Below, one piece after another: positions 1-8,600 of a stretch of DNA of 8,879 nucleotides. Position numbers and translations under genes: made by a program. The stretch comes from Mariprofundaceae bacterium. GTDB lineage: Bacteria > Pseudomonadota > Zetaproteobacteria > Mariprofundales > J009. Positions within the stretch are counted from its first letter, which is position 1; each line of letters begins with the position of its first letter. The stretch covers positions 1 to 8,879 of the forward strand of contig WFMN01000105.1 in NCBI GenBank assembly GCA_015489095.1, read 5' to 3'. Under the pieces are notes generated by a model. That model searched no databases and was not told the DNA's origin. It worked only from the letters and a program-made list of their open reading frames with translations.

Positions 1-338
1 AACCGAGCCTGACATTGACCTGCGCCCCGGCGCAAAAGCAGACGGAACGGTGCCACCCGGAAGAGACGCGACCGCTCACGGTGCGGGAATACGCGCGCAT
101 CCAGACCTTTCCGGACGATTGGCGATTTTCAGGCTCGCTCGCCGCGCAATACAGACAGATCGGCAACGCCGTGCCGGTCAATCTTGCCTATGCGGTGGGA
201 AGGGCGCTGGTTCGGTTGCTGAACGAGATCCACACCGCCGAACAGGATCCCATCGCAACAACTCCGTCCGTGGCAAGTTTGCTTGAGGAGAGCCCCGTAA
301 CCGGGCTGACGGCGTGTTCTATGTCGGCGAGGCGATGA
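1..338 (+). CDS. C5-cytosine DNA methyltransferase, C-terminal fragment
   Basis: This is the 3' end of a DNA (cytosine-5-)-methyltransferase, which transfers methyl groups from S-adenosylmethionine to cytosine in a specific DNA site, usually within a restriction-modification system. The reading frame is open to the left edge (first full codon at position 3), so the start, the PCQ catalytic motif IV and most of the target-recognition domain lie outside the window. Visible are family motif IX (RPLTVREYARIQTFPDDW, positions 69-122) and motif X (QYRQIGNAVPVNLA, positions 147-188), which completes the AdoMet-binding fold. The TERCHPEE stretch just before motif IX is typical of bacterial enzymes of this group. 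About 50 residues follow motif X with no recognisable motif, and the last ten codons look less gene-like than the rest (see findings). The TTG at 15 is not the real start. No restriction endonuclease is visible downstream; a partner, if any, would be upstream. The gene converges on recD. Family assignment is firm; target site and orphan status are unknown. Confidence 0.93.
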   Translation, partial: PSLTLTCAPAQKQTERCHPEETRPLTVREYARIQTFPDDWRFSGSLAAQYRQIGNAVPVNLAYAVGRALVRLLNEIHTAEQDPIATTPSVASLLEESPVTGLTACSMSARR

Positions 339-341
339 TTG

Positions 342-376
342 CCGCCGACCGCGTCATCCGCGAACCGCGGCGGCGG
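342..376. terminator. possible stem-loop between convergent genes
   Basis: A GC-rich inverted repeat lies at the methyltransferase/recD convergence. CCGCCG (342-347) plus CCGCG (349-353) can pair with CGCGG (366-370) plus CGGCGG (371-376), leaving one bulged A and a 12-nt loop. It spans the recD stop codon. Neither strand has a T-run after the stem, so it does not meet the usual intrinsic-terminator pattern. In such GC-rich DNA a stem of this kind may arise by chance. Confidence 0.25.
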
Positions 377-2162
377 AAGATTCCGCTGGCCACCCCAGCC
401 GCGCCGCTAGTCCTGAGCTGCGGTGGAGGGTGTGACTGATCGCCTCATCCACCGCATCGCGGCTGGCGAACAGGGTGAAGCGCTGCTTGGCGCGCGTCAC
501 CGCGGTGTAGAGCAGCTCCCGCGTCAGCACCCCGCCGCCGGCCTCCGGCAGGAGCAACACCACATGGTCGAACTCCGACCCTTGCGATTTGTGCACCGTC
601 ATCGCCCACGCCGGTTCGTACTGCGGTAGCAGCTGCGGCGGTAGCGCGCGCAGCCCCTGCCCGCCATCCCGGAAATAGGCGCGAAGCTGCCCCTCCTCGT
701 TGTGCCACAGCAGCCCGATATCGCCGTTGAACAGATCGAGCGCGTAGCTGTTGCCGGTCACCATGATCGGCATGCCGGCAACCAAGTCGCCGGCGGCGAG
801 CAGCCCGCGCGCGCGCAACCCGGCCGCAATCTCCCGGTTCACCCTCTCCACGCCATGCGCCCCCTGCCGGAGCGCGCACAACACCCGCTGCCGCGCGAAG
901 CGATCGAGTGCCATACCAACATCTTCCGCCTGCAGGTAAGCGGCGTACCCCTCCACCACCTGCGCAAGCATGGTGCCGGGCGACGGATCGGGATGCCACG
1001 CCAACGCGTCGCCGCCACGGCCCGATAGCCATGCGACCGCCGCGTCCGCCTCACCGGCGTTGATGTGGAAGGCGAGGTTGCCGATGCCGCTGTCGGCGGC
1101 GAAACGGTAGCTCTTGCGCAGCAGCGCGATCGCATCGGCAACCGGCGGCGCATCGGGGCGCACCGGGATGTGGCGCGCGTCGATCCCGGTCACCGAGGCG
1201 AGCAGCGCCGCCGTCTGCGGCCGGTAGGCGATGGCATGACCGTGGCCGGTCACATCGCCCAGCACATTGCCCGCCTCCACCGAGGCCAACTGATCGCGGT
1301 CGCCGAGCAGAATCAGTTGCGCCCCCTCCGGCAGCGCGTCGATCAGCCGCGCCATCATCGGCAGATCGACCATCGAGGCCTCGTCGATCACCAAGCAATC
1401 GAGCACCAAGGGGTTGTCGCGATCATGGCGATAGCCGCGCGGGCCGTAGCCGAGCAGCCGGTGCAGCGTTGTCGCCGCGTCGGGAATCCGCGCCTTGATG
1501 GCATCGTCGGTGGCGATGGTCGCCTTGGCGTTGTTGATCGAGGCCATCATGCGCGCCGCAGCCTTGCCGGTGGGCGCCGCCAGGCGGATGTGCAGATCGG
1601 GCGTCTGCTCCAGCAGCAGCGCCAACACCTTGACCAGCGACGCCGTCTTGCCGGTGCCGGGGCCGCCGGAAATGACCGCGAAACGGTGGCTGACCGCCAC
1701 CGCCGCCGCCAGCTTCTGCCAATCGACACCACCGCCGCCATCGGCGGGAAAGAGCCGCGCGAGCCCCTGCCGCAGCGCGTCGCTTTGCAGCGCCACCTTC
1801 GCCTGCAAGCGGGCGCGAATCCCCTCCGCCACCCGCGTCTCATCGCGCCAGAAGCGGTAGAGGTAGAGGCGGTGGCCATCGAGCACCATCGGCGCCCGCT
1901 CTCCCGGCGCGCCGACACAGGGGCTGTCACCGAGCATCCGGCACCAATCCGCGAGCGGCGGGGCGTCGCCCTCCCGATCGGGCCACGGCGCTCCCGCGTG
2001 GCGCGCCAGATCGAGGCAGACATCCCCCCGCTCCTGCGCCTCTGCCAGCCACGCCGCCGTGCGCGCCAGCACGCCGCTCTCCGGCTGACCGGCCTGTTCG
2101 GCGACAAAGCGGGCGAAGAGCCGTGGCAGGTTGGATGGGGTTGCCGCCGCAGCCATGCTCAT
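354..2162 (-). CDS. recD: RecD, exonuclease V alpha subunit (5'-3' SF1B helicase)
   Basis: RecD is the fast 5'-3' motor of the RecBCD helicase-nuclease, acting on double-strand breaks and linear foreign DNA in the cytoplasm. The protein is 602 residues, close to the roughly 608 of E. coli RecD. Residues 1 to about 155 form the less conserved N-terminal domain that contacts RecC in the known complex. The SF1B motor follows: Walker A GGPGTGKT (166-173), motif Ia APTGKAAARM (196-205), Walker B/motif II VIDEASMVDL (258-267), motif III LLGDRDQLASVEAGN (285-299), motif IV SYRF (351-354), NGDIG (479-483), TVHKSQG (522-528) and motif VI YTAVTRAK (552-559). All catalytic residues are present, so it should be an active motor. 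The start at 2162 overlaps the recB stop as ATGA and has a GGAGGGG ribosome site 5 nt upstream. A second ATG two codons in is a less likely start. The gene ends the recC-recB-recD operon and converges on the methyltransferase gene. Confidence 0.98.
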   Translation of the reverse strand: MSMAAAATPSNLPRLFARFVAEQAGQPESGVLARTAAWLAEAQERGDVCLDLARHAGAPWPDREGDAPPLADWCRMLGDSPCVGAPGERAPMVLDGHRLYLYRFWRDETRVAEGIRARLQAKVALQSDALRQGLARLFPADGGGGVDWQKLAAAVAVSHRFAVISGGPGTGKTASLVKVLALLLEQTPDLHIRLAAPTGKAAARMMASINNAKATIATDDAIKARIPDAATTLHRLLGYGPRGYRHDRDNPLVLDCLVIDEASMVDLPMMARLIDALPEGAQLILLGDRDQLASVEAGNVLGDVTGHGHAIAYRPQTAALLASVTGIDARHIPVRPDAPPVADAIALLRKSYRFAADSGIGNLAFHINAGEADAAVAWLSGRGGDALAWHPDPSPGTMLAQVVEGYAAYLQAEDVGMALDRFARQRVLCALRQGAHGVERVNREIAAGLRARGLLAAGDLVAGMPIMVTGNSYALDLFNGDIGLLWHNEEGQLRAYFRDGGQGLRALPPQLLPQYEPAWAMTVHKSQGSEFDHVVLLLPEAGGGVLTRELLYTAVTRAKQRFTLFASRDAVDEAISHTLHRSSGLAARLGWPAESSAAAVRG

Positions 2163-5100
2163 GGCCGCCCCTCCGCGCCAAACAGCTCCCCATCCAGCCG
2201 TTCGATCAGCGCTCGCTCCGGCTTGGTGAAATAGACCCCGAACCGGCTGCCGTGCGCCGATCGCATCCCGCGCAGGAAGAGGTAATAGACGCCGCCGAAG
2301 TGGGTGTCGTAGTCGTAATCGGGCAGCCGCAGCCCAAGGTAGCGGTGCAGCGCCAGCGTATAGATGAGGTACTGCAGGTCGTAGCGCCGGTCAACCATCG
2401 CCTGCTCCAGCATGGCGGGCGCGTAATTGGCCAGCGCATACCCGAGGTGGTTACTCTTGTAGTCCGCCAGATAGAAGCGACCATCGACGGCAAACACCAG
2501 ATCGATAATGCCGGTGACCAGCCCGCGGCAGTCGTGCATCGTCAGCGGCTGCAGCGGCCTGCCCGCCGCCGCCTCGAGGGCGCGGTTCAGCCCGCCGACA
2601 TCGATGCGCGCGACCGAAAAGTCGAACGCCAATTCGCGCAACCGCTGACCGCCGGAAAGCTGCCGCAGCGCGATGCCCGCCCCATCAAGATGAACCGCCA
2701 GCACATCGGCAACCCACGCCGCGACCGTCGGCGCCAGATCGGGGTTGAGCCCGTAGCGGGCGGCGTGCTGGCGGACAAAACGCCGCGCGGCCGCATCATC
2801 CTGCCGCTGAAAATCGATCTCCTCCAGCAGGGCGTGCAGCAGCAGCCCCATCTGGCTGCCGGCGGGGAGGTTGAACAGCGGATCGTCGCTGACTGTGCGC
2901 GCCCCCCCCGTCACCGGCTGATGGACATCCCGCGTCATGCTGCTGAAGCTGGAGATGCGCCAGTCGGTGGCAATCGATGCGGTAAACGGGGCGGGCGAAA
3001 GCTCCGCCACCCCATCGGACGACCCGCCGATCGCCCGCTCCTCGGCGGCCGTCAGCGGCGCGACGGCGATATTCCGGCACGCCGCGAGCGCCGCCAGATC
3101 CTGCGCGACATCGGTGGCCTGTGTGATGGCGGCGGGCAGCGCCGCGTTCAGATCTTCCGGCGCTTGGGCGTGGTGCAGCAACCAGCCGAGCGCCGTCTTG
3201 GCGGCATTACCGGCATCACCCCACGCCAGATAGAGCTTGGCGCAGGCGCGGGTAAGCGCGACATAGGCCAGCCGCACATCCTCCGCCAGCCGCTCCTTCT
3301 CCGCCAAAATGGTGTCCGCGGGCGCCGGGTCGGCGTGCAACACATGGCGCCGTGCCGCTTCGTCGTAGAGGGGAAGCAGCGCCACCTTCTTCGGATCGCG
3401 CGGCCTGCACGACCACATGAAGGGCAGAAAGACGATCGGATACTCCAGCCCCTTGCTGCCGTGGATGGTGACGATTCGCACCAGATCGTCATCGTTCTCC
3501 AGCCGCAGCTCGGCCTCGCTGCTTTTCTGATCGCGCTGCGCGGTGAACCAGTGCAGCAGCGCATCCATGCCGACCACCGATTGCGACGCCTGCTGCAGCA
3601 GCTCCCCCAGATGGAGCAGGTTGGTCAGGCGGCGGTCGCCATCGGGGCGGCGGGCGATCTGCTCGCCCAACTGTAACAGCCGCTGCATCTGCTGGAACAT
3701 GGCCATGAACCCTCGGCTCGCCCACAGCGCGTTGAGCGCGCGGAAGTGGTCGCCCCACGCCAGCCACTGCTGCTCGTCGTGGATACGGCGGTGCATCTCG
3801 GCGTATGGCAGGGAGAACAGCGAACTGGCCAGCGCGCGCCGCAACGCCTGCTGGTTACGGCAATCGACCACCGCCTCCAGCAGCGCCAGCAGCCCCTCGG
3901 CCTCGTCGCTGGCAAACACCTGCGCCCCGCTGTTGGCGACCGCCGCCACCCCGCGCCGGCGGAGCGCCTCCTTGACCGCATCGGCCTCGTCATGGGTGCG
4001 CACCAGCACCGCGATATCGGCCGGCCGCACCGCCTGCTCCCCCAGCTTTGCCCGCCCCTCCTTGCCCGCCCGCAGCAGACGGGCGATCTCGTCGGCGGTC
4101 CGCGCAACCACCAGCGGGGACGCATCCTTTTTCGGCCGCGCCTTCTTCGGGTTGTCGTTGGCGATCGACCAGATGGTCATCGGCGTCACCGCCACGCCAT
4201 CCTCAACAAGCATCCGGTGCGCCCTGTTCGCCGCCGCTACCGGCGTGAACGGGATCTCCCGGTAGATAAACGCCCCCTCCTTGCGCCGCGAAAAGAGGGT
4301 GTTGACCGCATCGATCAGCCCGGGGGTGGAGCGCCAGTTGGTGGTCAGCGTAAAGCGCGATTCGGCATCCTCGGCCGCACGGATATAGGCGAAGATATCA
4401 CCGCCGCGAAAGGCGTAGATCGCCTGCTTGGGGTCGCCGATCATGATCAATCCGCCGCTGTCGCGGCCGTGGTAGATGGCGCGGAAGATGGCGTACTGCA
4501 CCGCGTCGGTATCCTGAAACTCATCGATCATGGCGAGCGGAAAACGGGCGTGGATCGCCTTGCCCAACGCCGGATTGTCGGCCAGCGCCTGCCGCAGGCA
4601 ACACAACTGATCGTCGAAAGAGAGCAACCCCGCCGCCTGCTTGTGCGCAGCCACCTGCTCGGCCGCCGCCTCGTGCGCCTCGGCCAGCGCCGCCACCATA
4701 AAGCGTTGGCGTAGCCCCGTCAGCGGCGTGATGTAGTCATCCAGCAGCCGGAAAAACTTGCGGTCAAACCGGGGCTCCTCCTTCCCCTTGCGCAGGTGCG
4801 CCTGCAGTTCGCTGGCGCGCAGGGCGTTCAGCGCCGTAGGTGGCGACAAGGGGGGATCGCCCTCCAGCGCGGCGGCGACCTCGGCCAGCACGCCGTCCAG
4901 ATTCACCAGCTTGTACACATTTTTCTGCCGCTTCAGATGCTCCGACTGCAACGCCTCGGCAATCGTCTCCCGATCCGACTGCCACTCCGCCACCAACTGC
5001 TGCCACACCGTGGTGCGATGGTCGCGCCACGCGGCAAGCAATTCACCCGTCGTCGCATCCGGCCGGGGGCGTAGCTCCACCCCCGGCTTGCGCAGCCCCC

Positions 5101-5677
5101 GCTGCCGCGCGATCAGTCGGTTGACGCTTCCCAGCGCGGCGGTCAGCAACTCGGCTCCAGCCGCATCCAGCGGGTAGGCGAAGGCGCGCCACCAATCCTT
5201 GACGGCACCGTCCCAGATGTCGTCATCGTCGCTGATCATCTCCACATCGAAGCTCTGCCCGCTGTTGAAGGCGTGCTCCGTCAACACCCGCTGGCAGAAG
5301 CCGTGGATGGTGTAGATCGCCGCCTCATCCATGCTGCTGATGGCCAGTTTAAGCCGCTGTTCCACTGGTTCGCCGTCGTCGCCGAGGGTGGCGCGCCACG
5401 CCGCCAGAAAGGGGTCGGATAGGGTGGCTCCCGCAAGGGCGGCCAGCGCATCGTGCAGCCGCAGCCGGATCCGCCCGCGCAGCTCCTCGGTGGCCGCCTT
5501 GGTGAAGGTGACCACCAGCAGCTCCCCCACCTTGTATCCTGCCGTCACCAGCCGCAGGTAGAGGTTGGCGATGGTGTAGGTTTTGCCGGTGCCGGCGCTC
5601 GCCTCCACCAGCTTGAATCCGGCCAAATCCATCGCCAGCAGCACGCGATCGTCAAGCGGGGTGGCCGCGCGGCGCAT
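2159..5677 (-). CDS. recB: RecB, exonuclease V beta subunit (3'-5' helicase and nuclease)
   Basis: RecB is the 3'-5' SF1A motor, the only nuclease of RecBCD, and the subunit that loads RecA after Chi. From the ATG at 5677 the protein has 1172 residues (E. coli about 1180). Helicase motifs in order: Walker A ASAGTGKT (26-33), Ia VTFTKAATEELRGRI (56-70), Ib YTIHGFCQR (122-130), II MIDEFQDTD (383-391), III MIGDPKQAIYAFRGGDI (412-428), IV TTNWRSTPGL (445-454), V TIHGSKGLEYPIVF (737-750) and VI AYVALTRA (804-811). A linker rich in Ala, Pro and Gly (about 870-930) leads to the C-terminal PD-(D/E)XK nuclease, with H948 (LLLHALLE), D1059 (GIIDLVF), D1072 and K1074 (ADYKSN), then Q1102 and Y1106. These match E. 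coli H956, D1067, D1080 and K1082 with identical spacing, so the nuclease should be active. The frame stays open 43 codons further upstream, but that part lies inside recC, whereas 5677 follows a strong ribosome site and gives a normal N terminus. A G8 tract lies in the linker. Confidence 0.98.
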   Translation of the reverse strand: MRRAATPLDDRVLLAMDLAGFKLVEASAGTGKTYTIANLYLRLVTAGYKVGELLVVTFTKAATEELRGRIRLRLHDALAALAGATLSDPFLAAWRATLGDDGEPVEQRLKLAISSMDEAAIYTIHGFCQRVLTEHAFNSGQSFDVEMISDDDDIWDGAVKDWWRAFAYPLDAAGAELLTAALGSVNRLIARQRGLRKPGVELRPRPDATTGELLAAWRDHRTTVWQQLVAEWQSDRETIAEALQSEHLKRQKNVYKLVNLDGVLAEVAAALEGDPPLSPPTALNALRASELQAHLRKGKEEPRFDRKFFRLLDDYITPLTGLRQRFMVAALAEAHEAAAEQVAAHKQAAGLLSFDDQLCCLRQALADNPALGKAIHARFPLAMIDEFQDTDAVQYAIFRAIYHGRDSGGLIMIGDPKQAIYAFRGGDIFAYIRAAEDAESRFTLTTNWRSTPGLIDAVNTLFSRRKEGAFIYREIPFTPVAAANRAHRMLVEDGVAVTPMTIWSIANDNPKKARPKKDASPLVVARTADEIARLLRAGKEGRAKLGEQAVRPADIAVLVRTHDEADAVKEALRRRGVAAVANSGAQVFASDEAEGLLALLEAVVDCRNQQALRRALASSLFSLPYAEMHRRIHDEQQWLAWGDHFRALNALWASRGFMAMFQQMQRLLQLGEQIARRPDGDRRLTNLLHLGELLQQASQSVVGMDALLHWFTAQRDQKSSEAELRLENDDDLVRIVTIHGSKGLEYPIVFLPFMWSCRPRDPKKVALLPLYDEAARRHVLHADPAPADTILAEKERLAEDVRLAYVALTRACAKLYLAWGDAGNAAKTALGWLLHHAQAPEDLNAALPAAITQATDVAQDLAALAACRNIAVAPLTAAEERAIGGSSDGVAELSPAPFTASIATDWRISSFSSMTRDVHQPVTGGARTVSDDPLFNLPAGSQMGLLLHALLEEIDFQRQDDAAARRFVRQHAARYGLNPDLAPTVAAWVADVLAVHLDGAGIALRQLSGGQRLRELAFDFSVARIDVGGLNRALEAAAGRPLQPLTMHDCRGLVTGIIDLVFAVDGRFYLADYKSNHLGYALANYAPAMLEQAMVDRRYDLQYLIYTLALHRYLGLRLPDYDYDTHFGGVYYLFLRGMRSAHGSRFGVYFTKPERALIERLDGELFGAEGRP
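2168..2174 (-). promoter_or_regulatory. ribosome binding site of recD
   Basis: GGAGGGG on the minus strand lies 5 nt upstream of the recD ATG (2162-2160), inside the last codons of recB. It supports this start over the internal ATG at 2156 and suggests translational coupling through the ATGA overlap. Confidence 0.75.
2902..2909 (-). repeat. G8 homopolymer in recB linker
   Basis: Eight consecutive C on the plus strand (G on the coding strand) fall in codons 923-926 of recB (Thr-Gly-Gly-Ala). This lies between the helicase domain and the nuclease domain. It is the longest mononucleotide run I noticed in the window. Confidence 0.9.
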
Positions 5678-8600
5678 CAACGCTCCTCCGCTATCGCATC
5701 GAGCATCGGGCGATACCAGCGCTCGGCCCACGCCGCAAACGCCTCGGATTCCACCGGGTTTTCGTCCACCTCGCGCATCACCAGCCGCACATAGGGGCAG
5801 TCGCAATCCCCCGGGACACCTTGATAGGAGTTGCCCGCCCAGCTTGCCGGCGACACCCGCCCCTTGGTCGCCATCTCCCAGCTCGACTTCGTAAACAGCG
5901 GCAGCGGGCGCCGCACCCCCTCCGCCATCGCCGCCAGATATTGCCCAAGAATTGCGCCGGCATCATCGGCCGGCAGCGGCGCAAAGGCGATGGATTGATC
6001 CTCGCAGAGCAGCACGCTTCGCTCCCCACCCGCCAGCTCCCCGGCCGCGCACAGGGCAAGGTGGGCGATCCACAGCGGCATCGCATGGTTGCCGGCCAGC
6101 TTCGACGGCGTCACATGGAGCAGCCCCTTGCCCGGAACATAGCGTTCCACCTGCCCCGTCAGTTCCACCGTGCGCCCCTCCACCGCGATCGCAAGCGCCA
6201 CCCCCCGCGCCCGCGGTCGCCGCCCGCGATACTCCTCCAGCGCCGAACGGTAGGGCGCCACCGCCCGCACCTGTTCGTCGTAGATCAGATCCGCCAGTTG
6301 GCCGTGGGGCAGCATCCCCTCGGCCTGCAGTTGCGCCTTGTCCGCCGCCGTCAGCCCCAGCATCGCGTCCAGCAGCCGCTGCCGCACCTGCCAGCGCGCC
6401 AGCCCATCGAGCGCGAACGGCTCCTCGTCGGACGATTCCGCGTCTGGGGCGAGATAGATCGACAGGGTGTGGTTGAAGAAAAACTTCACCGGATCGCACA
6501 TGAACCGCGTCAAGCGCGCAAGCTCCACGCCGTCCGCCAACGGGTTCTCCGTCGCCAGCGCACGGGTTGGCCACGCCCCCCGTTCCGACGATGCGGCGCC
6601 GGCGGAGATCTGGTTGGCCAGCGCGCACCAGTAGCGGTCGAAGCTTGCCTCCCGCTGGTAGTTCCGTGGTGAAAAGGGCTGCATCGGGTGGGTGTGGATC
6701 ATCCGCGCCACCAGCGGCTCTCCATACTGGCGCCGCAGCAGATCGAGCAGCTCCGCCACCAGCACCGACGGCTGGCAGACGCTGTTATCCCGAATGCTGC
6801 GGCCGACATAGCTGATGTGGATGGCGTCGCGCGCGCAGAGCAGCGTCTCCAGCATCAGGTAGCGATCCATCACCCCCTTTTGCGGATCGGCGGGGTGGGG
6901 CGGTTGCAGCTGCATGCGGTCAAACTCCAGCCGCTGCTCGCGGCCGGGGAAGGCGGCATCCTGCATGCCGAGCAGGCAGATCACCCGAAACGGCAGGCTG
7001 CGCATCGGCCGCATGCCGCAAAAGGTGACGCCGCCGGAAAAATAGCGCCCGTTGATGTCGCGCTCGCCCAACCCGCGACCCAGCCAGCTTCGCACCAGAT
7101 CGAGCGTCAGCCGGTTCGCTCCCGCCTGCGAGGCGAGCTCGGCCAGCGCGTCGCGCACCAGTTGCAGCCGCCCTTCGGTCTCCTCCTGCTCGCAAAAGAG
7201 ATCCTCCAACATGGCGTTGAGCAGCTCCTGCCACTGCTGTGCCGTGCGCCGCCCCGCCGCGGCGAGCTGCGCGCGCCACTGCTTCAGCCGGTCGAACAGC
7301 GCCCAGAAATCGGCCACCACCGCGGCGTCACCGCTGTCGATATCGAGCGGTGCAACCTGCTCCCACAACACAGACTCGCCCATGGCGAAGCCGGCCATCA
7401 GCCGCTGCTCCGCCTGCCGCCAGCTATGCTCAACGGTGGCGGGTAGCCCCAACGCTGCTTTGTGCGCACCGTCGATTCCCCAGCGCACATTGAGCCGGGC
7501 AAGCGTTGTGCGGATCACCTCGATCTTGTCCGCATCGAGCCGGAAACGGGCGGTGATTTCCGGCACATCGAGCAGCGAGAGGATTTCCGACAGCGCAAAG
7601 CGGCTCTCCGGCAGCTCCAGCAACTGCAGAAAGGCGCCGATCACCGGGTGGGCCTCCACCAGCGAGATCTCGGAGATGTTCCACGGCAGAAACGGCCGCG
7701 ATTCATCCTTGCTGAACACCGCCTCGATGTAGGGGGCGTAGCGGCTGATCTCCGGCACCATCACCAAGATATCTTCCGGCTTGAGGGTAGGATCGGCGTT
7801 CATGCGGCGCAATAGCGCGTCGTGCAGCACCTGACACTCCCGCATCGGGCTGTGGCAGATGTGCACCTCCAGCGAGTCGTCCGCCGCCGCCTGCTCGCGC
7901 GCCGGCATCCGCACCTCGAACAGATCGCGCTGCAGGTTGCCCAGCAGGGTCGGCGGCCACTGCCGCAGGTAGGGGGTGGCGTGCAGCGCGGCAAGGTGCC
8001 CGTCAGCGCACAGCAGGTCTTGAAACACCTGTCCCTGCCGCCCCCACGAGGCGAGCAGCTCGTGGCCGGTTTCGGCGTAGAGCGCGGCCTCCGGCTGCTC
8101 CAGGCGCATCCTTGCCAGCGCCTTGTTCCCCTTCAGATCGGCCCAGTATTGGTCGGTCGGGGTCAGGTGGTAGAGATAGAGCTCCGTCCAGTGGGCGATC
8201 CGCTGCAGCAGGTGGAGCAACAGCGGCGGCAGGGTGGAGACGGCAAACATCGAGACCCGTTGCGGCAGCCCGTGAATCTCCCCCGCCTCCAGCCGCTCCA
8301 CAAAGGCGGTGATCACCGCCAAACGGTGCCGCCCGCTCCCCACCTCACCGAGCAGCCGGCGCCACAGGATCGCCTGCCAGTCGTCGCCGTCGCCGCTGCT
8401 CCAGCGCTGGATCAGCTCGGGGCGGTAGTATTGGTAGCGATCGAAGATATCGGCGATGCGAAAGGCGAGCTGCCAGCGCTTGATGCCCTGCCGGTCGTGC
8501 TTAAGGTAGCGGTTGAGCGCGGCAAAGGGGGCGGAGTCGCACAGCTCCTCCAGCAGGGCGAACACCCTCCACGCCGCCAATTCGCGGCTGAGTGGATCCA

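Noticed and set aside
15..338. Complete small gene starting at TTG 15.
   Set aside because: The frame is open to the window edge and the visible motifs IX and X are the C-terminal ones of a much longer methyltransferase.
339..353. Intrinsic terminator with T-run between the methyltransferase and recD.
   Set aside because: A GC-rich stem can be drawn across 342-376 but neither strand has a U-tract after it, so it is kept only as a weak candidate.
1065..3676. Long plus-strand open frames (1065-2234, 389 codons; 2123-3676, 517 codons) opposite recD and recB.
   Set aside because: Their translations are rich in Arg, Gln and His with no domain pattern. They lie antisense to genes with complete helicase motifs, and GC-rich codon bias keeps such frames open.
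5678..5806. 43-codon N-terminal extension of recB from an ATG at 5806.
   Set aside because: It lies wholly within recC, has low-complexity composition unlike RecB N termini, and the ATG at 5677 has a strong ribosome site and a TGATG overlap.
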